The position numbers were made by a program, and so were the translations under genes. DNA of 39,356 nt from an uncultured Muribaculaceae bacterium (GTDB lineage: Bacteria > Bacteroidota > Bacteroidia > Bacteroidales > Muribaculaceae): contig CAJTOB010000027.1 in the NCBI GenBank assembly GCA_910578035.1, positions 1 to 39,356 on the forward strand. The letters run 5' to 3'. Below the pieces are notes generated by a model, which saw nothing but the letters and a program-made list of their open reading frames with translations, ran no database searches and was not told the origin of the DNA. The stretch's first letter is position 1. Every line of letters starts with the position of its first letter. Below are positions 33,021-39,356 of the stretch, piece by piece.

Positions 33021-33055
33021 AAAAAGGATTAACAGTCTCAAATTAATCCTATTTT
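33021..33055 (-). terminator. Terminator of the gldKLMN operon, possibly bidirectional
   Basis: Read on the minus strand, AGGATTAA (33050-33043) and TTAATCCT (33032-33025) form an eight-base stem with a 10-base loop followed by TTTT. On the plus strand the same stem precedes ATTTTTTT. It lies just after the gldN stop and about 20 bases before the MFS start, so it may also act as an operator for the next operon. Confidence 0.6.
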
Positions 33056-33064
33056 TTTAACTCA

Positions 33065-34180
33065 TCAGCGGCGCCGACGCACAGACCGGGTGGCATTAGA
33101 CGCTCCAGACGAAGAATTTATCTTCGACTCTTTGACTTTAGGAGCTTTCGACGAGCGCTTTGTCGAACGGCGAGCCGCACGTGTGTTAGACGTCTTTGTT
33201 GTCGCCTTCACCGACACCGAGTCGGGATTCTGGCCGGCGGCGATAGCTTCGCGCGCCTCACGAGCGGCAATAACCTCTTCGCGCGACGGCACCCACAGCT
33301 TTTTCTCAAACTCGTCGAGCCGGTTCTGAATACTGTCCTGAGCCTTTTTCAGATTATCCGGGTCGGGATAGAGCTGCGCCATAGAGCGGTTTTTGAGATT
33401 GCGGGTCTTGTAGATGTCGCCGTCGTACATCGTAAGAGTGAAGAAATCGTCGTAGGTGCACGTGGGCAGATTGTTATCGTCGTCCACAAAAATAGTCTGG
33501 GCGGCAAGATAGGGGCGGATATCTGTAAATTTCACCCAGAACATCGGATATTTGAGAGCATCGCCTCCAAAGTCGCCGCTGCGGTGCAACACCGGACAGA
33601 TAGCTTCTATGGTAGGGCGCAGACGGTTGTTGCGGGTGTCGTATTCCCAGCGCTCTACAATATAATATGACAATACCTCATTTGTCGGCACATCGTTTTC
33701 ATCGATTTCGAAGCGCGGATTCTTTTCCGATGAGCCTTTGGCATCAGTAAAAGGAATGTAGAAGCGTTCGAGAACATCGCGCACTTTCACACGATAGTTA
33801 TCGGTGAAAATTTCGCGGCCGTCGAGATATTCATATGCAGGAATGGTATTCGACGCAAGCAGACGCATGATTATACGGAAAAGATTTTCCTGCCCTGCCA
33901 CCGGCTCCTCCGGGAAATAGAGAGCCGCGTTCTTATCTTTTTCAAGGTCTATGGAGCGGTATATCACGCGCATCCACTGGCGGTCGGCATCACTCACCGA
34001 ATTAGGATTCTCGGAGTAGAAATTTTGCATGCGCTCTGTCACAACAGTACCGTCCTGCTGTTTGGGCGCATTACGGTCGGCCGTGCGGCGACGCACAACC
34101 CCCTGCTCGTCCTGAGCAACAAGGGTCGACGCGCAGAGAAGAGCTGCGGCAAATATGCTGATTCTGTGTAGTATATTCAT
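33065..34180 (-). CDS. gldN: Type IX secretion / gliding protein GldN (PorN)
   Basis: A periplasmic protein of 371 residues that forms, with GldK, the ring under the outer membrane in the type IX secretion system. A signal peptide (MNILHRISIFAAALLCASTLVAQ) precedes the GldN domain, seen in WMRVIYRSIDLEKDKNAALYFPEEP, LFRIIMRLL, YYIVERWEYD and FTDIRPYLAAQ. The last about 55 residues are an unusual Arg/Lys/Ser/Thr-rich basic tail ending in RSVRRRR. A TTG nine bases upstream is in frame, but ATG 34180 fits the signal peptide. It follows gldM after 12 bases and ends at the operon terminator. Confidence 0.92.
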   Translation of the reverse strand: MNILHRISIFAAALLCASTLVAQDEQGVVRRRTADRNAPKQQDGTVVTERMQNFYSENPNSVSDADRQWMRVIYRSIDLEKDKNAALYFPEEPVAGQENLFRIIMRLLASNTIPAYEYLDGREIFTDNYRVKVRDVLERFYIPFTDAKGSSEKNPRFEIDENDVPTNEVLSYYIVERWEYDTRNNRLRPTIEAICPVLHRSGDFGGDALKYPMFWVKFTDIRPYLAAQTIFVDDDNNLPTCTYDDFFTLTMYDGDIYKTRNLKNRSMAQLYPDPDNLKKAQDSIQNRLDEFEKKLWVPSREEVIAAREAREAIAAGQNPDSVSVKATTKTSNTRAARRSTKRSSKAPKVKESKINSSSGASNATRSVRRRR

Positions 34181-34192
34181 GGGTGACAATGA

Positions 34193-35758
34193 TTATCCTA
34201 TTATTACTTCCATTGGCGAGAGGTCGCGGGTGATACCGTCGGGTCCTTTTGCCCGGATTCGCGAAATAAAGAAGCGCTTGCCTCGGCTGAGACGCTGTAT
34301 CTGCTGCTTCTGACGTGGCGAAAAGGCTGCTCCGGCGCTTACCTCGGGCATAGCATTGCCCGATGAGTCGAAGAAGACCGTCTCGAAACTTTCTACCGCA
34401 AAGGGAGTGTCAAGCAGACCGTCGTCGATAGCAGCCTCGAGGCCCGATGCAGACAGAAGCAGAGCCTTTGCAAAGGGCTTGCCTCCGCGATAATGGTCTA
34501 TAGCCCCCAATGCGTCCTTGAAAGCGATGAAAGGCGTCGGGTCCGGAAGCTTCCGCACGCGAAAACTGGTTGTGCCTACATTTACAGGCTTGCCGTCCAT
34601 TGTGGCCGTAACAGTAATAACTGCGTCAGAGCCTACAGTCGTCGGGCGTGCTATCCATATATCGCCGTTGCGAGTTAGCGCACCGTTGCTCATGGTGGCA
34701 GATATGCCGCTCATGGTAACGCCCGGCACCGAAATGCTCACCGGATTGTCGATACCGGCATAAAGCACATTCATCAGCGTAGCCGAAACAGTTGCCATCG
34801 GCTCCATCACCGTATATGACGACTCAAAATCGTGGCGAGTGCTCGAGCCGTCGCCATGAGGCACCTGAAGCCAGCCTTTGTAATTGAAAGTGCCCGTAGT
34901 AGACGCATTTATTTCATAGAGACCGTTGCTGTTCTCAAGTTTTTTGCCCTCTATGAATATTTCAGGGCGCTGGGTGGTATCTACAGCCGCAAGAACTATA
35001 TTGGCCGAATATTTCCCGCCGCGCATCACCAGCCTCGACTGCGGCATGACATATGCGTTGAGCTCGTTCACACGCACATCGCCGGCATCAACCTGCGACA
35101 GAAGCGACGACAGCACTTCGCCCTCGGCATAAAGAATGTCGTTCTGCAGTTTCGACAGAATAGTCACAGCGGCCACAACCGGCTGCTGGTCGAACTTAGC
35201 CTCCTCCCACGACTGCGAGGAAAGGGTTCCTCGACGGAGGACACCATCTGTGCAAAGAGCTTCCGCAATCGTGGCACGCTTGAGTGTGTCTCCGATAAAA
35301 GACTCGACAAACTCACGGTAATCGTCGATACGGCCACGGAGTATGGTACCCCGCGGATTGCCGGGCGCCAGCATGACCACAGCAGCCGACTCGAGGTCGT
35401 CGCGGTTGACAATATCATCGGGGTTGCCATCTTCGCCATCGGCCTTGCGCACGATTTCTCGCTTAAGAGTATCTACATATTTATATAGGTCCTCTGTACT
35501 GCGGCGCACCTGAGTAGCCTTGTCGAGCCAGGCGTTGACCTTGCCCGGATTCTGCTCGGCGAGGGTCTCGAGCTGGCCATAGATGGCACTGTTTCGCTGA
35601 CCGACGTTGGCATTCGAGCGGTTGAGGCCCTCGTGCACCTGAGTGAAACCGTCGAGAACGTCGCTCGACACATTGAGCGCGAGCATAGCCGTCAGAACGA
35701 TATACATAAGGTTTATCATCTTCTGACGTGGCGACAGCCTTGTGTTGTTTGCTCCCAT
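34193..35758 (-). CDS. gldM: Type IX secretion motor protein GldM (PorM)
   Basis: A protein of 521 residues with one inner-membrane helix and a long periplasmic part that carries motion from the GldL-GldM motor to the outer-membrane complex. The N-terminus LSPRQKMINLMYIVLTAMLALNVSSDVLDGF is the family signature; Arg11 corresponds to the conserved Arg of the Flavobacterium protein that works in the proton path. The rest forms helical and Ig-like domains (for example SRLVMRGGKYSANIVLAAVD and the C-terminal FISRIRAKGPDG). Confidence 0.95.
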   Translation of the reverse strand: MGANNTRLSPRQKMINLMYIVLTAMLALNVSSDVLDGFTQVHEGLNRSNANVGQRNSAIYGQLETLAEQNPGKVNAWLDKATQVRRSTEDLYKYVDTLKREIVRKADGEDGNPDDIVNRDDLESAAVVMLAPGNPRGTILRGRIDDYREFVESFIGDTLKRATIAEALCTDGVLRRGTLSSQSWEEAKFDQQPVVAAVTILSKLQNDILYAEGEVLSSLLSQVDAGDVRVNELNAYVMPQSRLVMRGGKYSANIVLAAVDTTQRPEIFIEGKKLENSNGLYEINASTTGTFNYKGWLQVPHGDGSSTRHDFESSYTVMEPMATVSATLMNVLYAGIDNPVSISVPGVTMSGISATMSNGALTRNGDIWIARPTTVGSDAVITVTATMDGKPVNVGTTSFRVRKLPDPTPFIAFKDALGAIDHYRGGKPFAKALLLSASGLEAAIDDGLLDTPFAVESFETVFFDSSGNAMPEVSAGAAFSPRQKQQIQRLSRGKRFFISRIRAKGPDGITRDLSPMEVIIG

Positions 35759-35768
35759 CGCTCTTACT

Positions 35769-36719
35769 TTATTTCACAACCTCGCCATTGACATGTACTC
35801 CGTGTTCCGGTGTGACAGGAATACCCTCTATTCCGGCACCCATAGGGCGGAACATATTGACGGTCATGGCATTTATCATCTTCTCATATATACTGTTGAG
35901 CTGCTGCATATAGCGGGCCATTTTCTCGGTTTCCTCGCAGTAGCGGGCGCTTTGTGCAGAACTCTTCTCATACATATCGCGGATATCCTTCACCCCGCGG
36001 TTCACACGGTCTATCGATTCAATCTGCGACGATATGCTGCGAAGCTGCAGCTCGTATATAGCATTAAGACCGCCGATATTGCGGTGGAGTGCCTGCATCT
36101 GGTCTACATATCCACGGGTGCTTTCGCCGATATTGGTGGAATTGTCGGTTATGGCGCGATACGATTCGAGGAGCGTCGACGACACCTCGTTGAGAGCTGC
36201 GGTAGTAGCATGGAGCTGTTGCATATCGGCTGCAATCGCTTCCATCTGGCTCAGATATGTCTGTGTGGCTGTAGCGAGGTCGGCCATCTTGCCCAGCTGT
36301 TCGGCTGCGGCGGCCATCTTGGCAATGCTGTCGGTGAGCGACTGTGTCTGCCCTGCATCAAGAGAGAGAGAGTCGGCCATGTCGGCGGCCATGCGCTCAT
36401 GAGCACTTCCGCCAATGGTTGCGCCTGCTATGCCGCCTCGAACTTCAGCTCCTTCCTCGCCTTTAAGAGCCGGAAAAACTTTCTCCCAGTCATAATCTTT
36501 CGGAGGACGGTCGAATGCGGTGAGCACGAACATGAGCACCTCGGTACCCATACCAAGCGAAAGGAGAAGGTTACCTCCGGGCAGATGCAGAATCTTGAAG
36601 AGCGCGCCCCAGATAACGACTGCGGCACCTATAGAGTATGCGAAATTGAAGAAGCGCTGGCCTTTCTCGCTGCTGATGAAAGCACTCAGCCCTTTCTTAT
36701 ATGTCTGTATTGTAGTCAT
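35769..36719 (-). CDS. gldL: Type IX secretion motor protein GldL (PorL)
   Basis: A protein of 316 residues with two membrane helices (about 26-46 and 50-68) and a cytoplasmic coiled-coil C-terminus. GldL and GldM form the proton-driven motor of the T9SS. The residues known from F. johnsoniae GldL are found in order: Tyr28 (Y13), Lys42 in ALFKILH (K27), Glu60 in GMGTEVLMF (E49), and Asp70 where F. johnsoniae has Glu59. The loop between the helices is four residues shorter. The coil contains many Ala/Met/Gln heptads up to about residue 290. It lies 10 bases before gldM. Confidence 0.95.
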   Translation of the reverse strand: MTTIQTYKKGLSAFISSEKGQRFFNFAYSIGAAVVIWGALFKILHLPGGNLLLSLGMGTEVLMFVLTAFDRPPKDYDWEKVFPALKGEEGAEVRGGIAGATIGGSAHERMAADMADSLSLDAGQTQSLTDSIAKMAAAAEQLGKMADLATATQTYLSQMEAIAADMQQLHATTAALNEVSSTLLESYRAITDNSTNIGESTRGYVDQMQALHRNIGGLNAIYELQLRSISSQIESIDRVNRGVKDIRDMYEKSSAQSARYCEETEKMARYMQQLNSIYEKMINAMTVNMFRPMGAGIEGIPVTPEHGVHVNGEVVK

Positions 36720-36734
36720 AGTCCTTGATAAGTG

Positions 36735-38177
36735 CTATTTTTTATTCTGTTTCTGCCCTTTGGCAAATCCTATCTGAGTGCGCACACAGCGGAAGCCTAT
36801 ATAGGAGCGCTGCTCGTTCTGATACTCCCACATGCGGAGGTCAGAGCGCACATTATGAGCCACATCTTTCCACGAACCGCCGCGAATAATCTTGCGCTTC
36901 ATCTTGTAGGGGTCTTCGAGCGCTGCGTCGTAGCGGTATTCCGGATTGAGGTCGTTTGTAAGACGGCCTACGCTTTCAGTAAAGGCGGTCGAGGTCCACT
37001 CGCTCACGTTGCCGGCCATATCGTAGAGACCGAAATCATTAGGAGCATAGGTGCCTACACGAGAAGTGATGACATGGCCATCCTTCACATAGTTGCCTTC
37101 CTGCGGTTTGAAGTTGGCATAGAAACAGCCCTTGTCCTCGCTCATGGTAAGGTCGCCTTCCCACGGATACATATTCTCATTTACACCTGCGCGGGCGGCA
37201 TATTCCCACTCCGCCTCAGTCGGCAGGCGGTAAGGCTCCACATAGATGCCCTCCTTGCCGAGCGAGCGGCGCAGATAGTCTGTACGCCAGTTGGCAAAAG
37301 CGTTTGCCTGCTCCCAGCTCACTCCGACCACAGGATAGTCGGTATAACCGCCGTGCGCAAAATACATGCGGACGTAAGGCTCGTTATAGGCGTTCTCGAA
37401 GTCGTTTACCCAGGCGGTAGTGTCGGGATACACATTTACTATATATGTATTCACGAAATCGTAGTCACCGGTGAGCTGGCGCGATATAGTGCGACGCACA
37501 ATCTCGCCGTCATCATTGATATAGGCGGTATCCTTCGAAATCATCGGACGGTCGGTCGGAACCGGACGGTCGGTGTTATATTCGCGGCGACGCGGGTCGA
37601 GACGGTTGCGTCGTTTCACAGCCTCTGTCTGATTGTAGATTTCGTAACGGTAGTTGAGCTGGGTGTCATCGAGTTCGCGCACGCCCGTTATCGGATTGGT
37701 GCGGTACACGCTTTCGATAGCCCTAAGTTCGTCTTCGTTCGGATTGCGCCAGGGTATGGGCTTGTTCCAGTTCAGATGAGGTGTCACGGGGTTGCCCTCG
37801 CGGTCTTCTTCGATTTTAAAATCCTCGTTGCCGCCATAAGCGGGGTCGGCAAGACGTTCGCGGATAATGGAGTCGCGCACCCATAGCACAAACTGCTTGT
37901 ACTTGCCGTTTGTGATTTCGGTCTCGTCCATCCAGAAACCGTCGACAGAAATGCCTCGGGCATTGGCCTCGAGATTCCAGAGCGAATCGGCCTTGGCCGG
38001 CCCGACCTTCATGGAACCGCGGTCAACGAGCACCATACCATATGGCGTAGGCTCCGCCCACGACACGCCTCCAACGCCGGTCACCTCTCCGCCGGCCGCC
38101 GAACGACCGCCGGGGGCACACGACGCAAGAGCTGCCGCTGCGCTTATCGATAGTATTATGCGGGTTGCTTTCTTCAT
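36735..38177 (-). CDS. gldK: Type IX secretion lipoprotein GldK (PorK)
   Basis: An outer-membrane lipoprotein of 480 residues that forms the periplasmic T9SS ring with GldN. The signal peptide ends at ALASC (Cys about 20). The rest is an FGE/SUMF1-like fold: VDGFWMDETEITNGKYKQFV, DYPVVGVSWEQANAFANWR, YRLPTEAEWEYAARAG, GLYDMAGNVSEW and IIRGGSWKDVAHNVRSDLR, ending YIGFRCVR. The formylglycine-generating activity is not expected in GldK. It lies 23 bases after porP and 15 before gldL. Confidence 0.95.
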   Translation of the reverse strand: MKKATRIILSISAAAALASCAPGGRSAAGGEVTGVGGVSWAEPTPYGMVLVDRGSMKVGPAKADSLWNLEANARGISVDGFWMDETEITNGKYKQFVLWVRDSIIRERLADPAYGGNEDFKIEEDREGNPVTPHLNWNKPIPWRNPNEDELRAIESVYRTNPITGVRELDDTQLNYRYEIYNQTEAVKRRNRLDPRRREYNTDRPVPTDRPMISKDTAYINDDGEIVRRTISRQLTGDYDFVNTYIVNVYPDTTAWVNDFENAYNEPYVRMYFAHGGYTDYPVVGVSWEQANAFANWRTDYLRRSLGKEGIYVEPYRLPTEAEWEYAARAGVNENMYPWEGDLTMSEDKGCFYANFKPQEGNYVKDGHVITSRVGTYAPNDFGLYDMAGNVSEWTSTAFTESVGRLTNDLNPEYRYDAALEDPYKMKRKIIRGGSWKDVAHNVRSDLRMWEYQNEQRSYIGFRCVRTQIGFAKGQKQNKK

Positions 38178-38200
38178 ATATTTTGCAAGTAATCTTCGGT

Positions 38201-39199
38201 TTACATTAGGCGCACACTTTTGTGGCGGTGTCGGTTCTTGTCCGACAAATCAAGTTTCATGCTGTAGCCGACGAACAGCTCATGGCTGCCGGACGATGCA
38301 TTGTGGATTGCACTGGTGGCATAATCGTAGCTATAACCGATGTAGAAGTTCTTGAATTCGGCTCCAAGAGTAACCACTACGGCATCGTTCCAACGATAGC
38401 CCAGGCCTGCCGACAGAAATTTGCGGTATCGCACACGTGCGTTCAGTTCGGCTGCGGTAAAGGAGAAGTCGCTCTTCACCAATACCGACGGCATTATATC
38501 AAATAACGTGTTTTTAATCGGTATATTGCCTCCGGCCGTAAAATATAAAGTACGTTTAGCCTGATACTGGAATTTGCGGTCGCCCGATGTCTCAGAGCCG
38601 CCGCCTGCACTCTCCGCATTGAGAGTGATGGAGGGCGAAGTGAGGTGTGTGCACGATAGGCCGGCATAAAACAGTTTGTGCTCATACCACACGCCGGCTG
38701 CGGCATCAAAGGCAGTGCCGTGAATATCGTTTGTAGGTATCGCCTCGTCGTTTCCGTCGTGATAATCGTCATCGCCGGGAATAAATACCTCAGAGCCCTT
38801 GAACGACTGGTCGTAAAAACCGCCTTGCACGGCTACGGTCCAGACACCGCCGAATTTTTTGATTTTATATCCGACCTGGGCACCCATGCTGAGCGACTTA
38901 TAAAGGCCGGCGCTCTCCTGATTCATAATCAGGCCAACACCGATACGCTTCGAGCCAATCTTGAAAGGCATATCGCTGGCCGCCAGAAAGCTCTGGGGTG
39001 CATTGTCTATGCCAACCCACTGCAAGCGCGCACCGGCACGGATACGCAGAAAATCGGTCTGGCCGACAGCTGCGGGGTTATAAAGCGTCGGAGCGGCAAA
39101 ATACTGCGACAGCTGCGCATCTGTCTGTGCTACAGCCGGCAATGCGAGCACTGCAAGAAGCGCCGCCACTACAAAACGAAAAAACGCGCGTTGGTTCAT
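38201..39199 (-). CDS. PorP/SprF-family type IX secretion outer-membrane protein
   Basis: A protein of 332 residues with a signal peptide (about 1-24, ending LPAVAQ) and an outer-membrane beta-barrel of the PorP/SprF family: QLSQYFAAPTLYNPAAVGQTDFLRIRAGARLQWVGI, RIGVGLIMNQESAGLYKSLSMGAQVGY, and the terminal strands NFYIGYSYDYATS and HELFVGYSMKLDL. Family members link the secretion ring to the surface or to particular cargo. It is the first gene of the porP-gldK-L-M-N operon; I find no clear -7 box in the preceding 60 bases. The stretch after the last strand is a short basic tail. Confidence 0.93.
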   Translation of the reverse strand: MNQRAFFRFVVAALLAVLALPAVAQTDAQLSQYFAAPTLYNPAAVGQTDFLRIRAGARLQWVGIDNAPQSFLAASDMPFKIGSKRIGVGLIMNQESAGLYKSLSMGAQVGYKIKKFGGVWTVAVQGGFYDQSFKGSEVFIPGDDDYHDGNDEAIPTNDIHGTAFDAAAGVWYEHKLFYAGLSCTHLTSPSITLNAESAGGGSETSGDRKFQYQAKRTLYFTAGGNIPIKNTLFDIMPSVLVKSDFSFTAAELNARVRYRKFLSAGLGYRWNDAVVVTLGAEFKNFYIGYSYDYATSAIHNASSGSHELFVGYSMKLDLSDKNRHRHKSVRLM

Positions 39200-39285
39200 A
39201 CTATTTTAACGCACCGTCGCCCCCATTATTGCCTCATACAATTTATCTTGAATCCAAAAGATAGTAGCACCAGCCATATTTTTAC

Positions 39286-39293
39286 TACTTTTG
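39286..39293 (+). promoter_or_regulatory. -7 promoter box leading out of the window
   Basis: TACTTTTG on the plus strand fits the consensus. Transcription would start near 39299 and run off the right edge. An ATG at 39353 may be the start of that next gene, but only four bases are visible. Confidence 0.4.
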
Positions 39294-39356
39294 CACCTAA
39301 ATTAAGAGGTTGTTTAATAACATATGTGAAATCACAGGCCAAAAAATACGAGATGG

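Noticed and set aside
39300..39340. AGAGGTTGTTTAATAA near the right edge as an insertion sequence end
   Set aside because: No inverted partner, target duplication or transposase gene is in the window.

Overview
The window is a dense stretch of chromosome from an anaerobic member of the Bacteroidota, most likely order Bacteroidales. A gut Muribaculaceae-like bacterium is my guess. Four things support this: the recurrent promoter element TAnnTTTG in place of E. coli-type -10 boxes, initiation sites without Shine-Dalgarno sequences, Bacteroidetes-only families (the T9SS/gliding proteins GldK-L-M-N and PorP, DUF4290, Bacteroidetes-type RpoZ), and oxygen-independent ribonucleotide reduction (NrdD/NrdG). 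I see no rRNA, tRNA, CRISPR array, prophage or insertion sequence.

Left part (1-7.6 kb): a small P-loop kinase-like gene faces a ClC chloride transporter/channel. Upstream of the ClC gene lies a minus-strand operon, tsaB-tsaC-sugar transferase, joined by ATGA overlaps (t6A tRNA modification plus lipid-linked sugar transfer). Divergent from tsaB is yicC (RNase), which ends at a strong terminator. It is followed by bamD-rpoZ (outer-membrane assembly lipoprotein, RNA polymerase omega) and another hairpin.

Middle (7.6-18.5 kb, plus strand): a perfect Bacteroidetes promoter drives DUF4290-rimM-small acidic protein-OmpA-like-dnaB. A second promoter drives a coiled-coil membrane protein, MgtC, a CPA2 cation/proton antiporter, purM and an MltF-like lytic transglycosylase. 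A DUF3332 lipoprotein gene converges on a minus-strand SGNH hydrolase/NlpC-P60 pair.

20-29.3 kb (plus strand): ftsY-rimO-isochorismate synthase-SGNH-SGNH are packed into one apparent operon. The anaerobic ribonucleotide reductase pair nrdD-nrdG follows behind its own promoter, a leader hairpin and a 13-bp intergenic hairpin. A 29-codon candidate membrane microprotein lies upstream of ftsY on the minus strand.

Right part (29.3-39.2 kb, minus strand): a four-gene overlapping operon (MFS efflux pump, CxxC/HMA-AraC fusion regulator, unknown protein, Sel1-repeat protein) lies downstream of the type IX secretion operon porP-gldK-gldL-gldM-gldN. The proton-pathway residues of the GldL/GldM motor are intact, so this looks like a functional secretion core whose cargo is encoded elsewhere.

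The most unusual items are: a dnaX-type -1 frameshift heptamer that would join DUF4290 to RimM; the microprotein with its own promoter; the metal-sensor-like regulator/efflux operon with two unassigned genes; and several hairpins placed where they should shape expression (nrdD/nrdG, the 5' end of yicC, and a terminator inside the antisense nlpC coding region).
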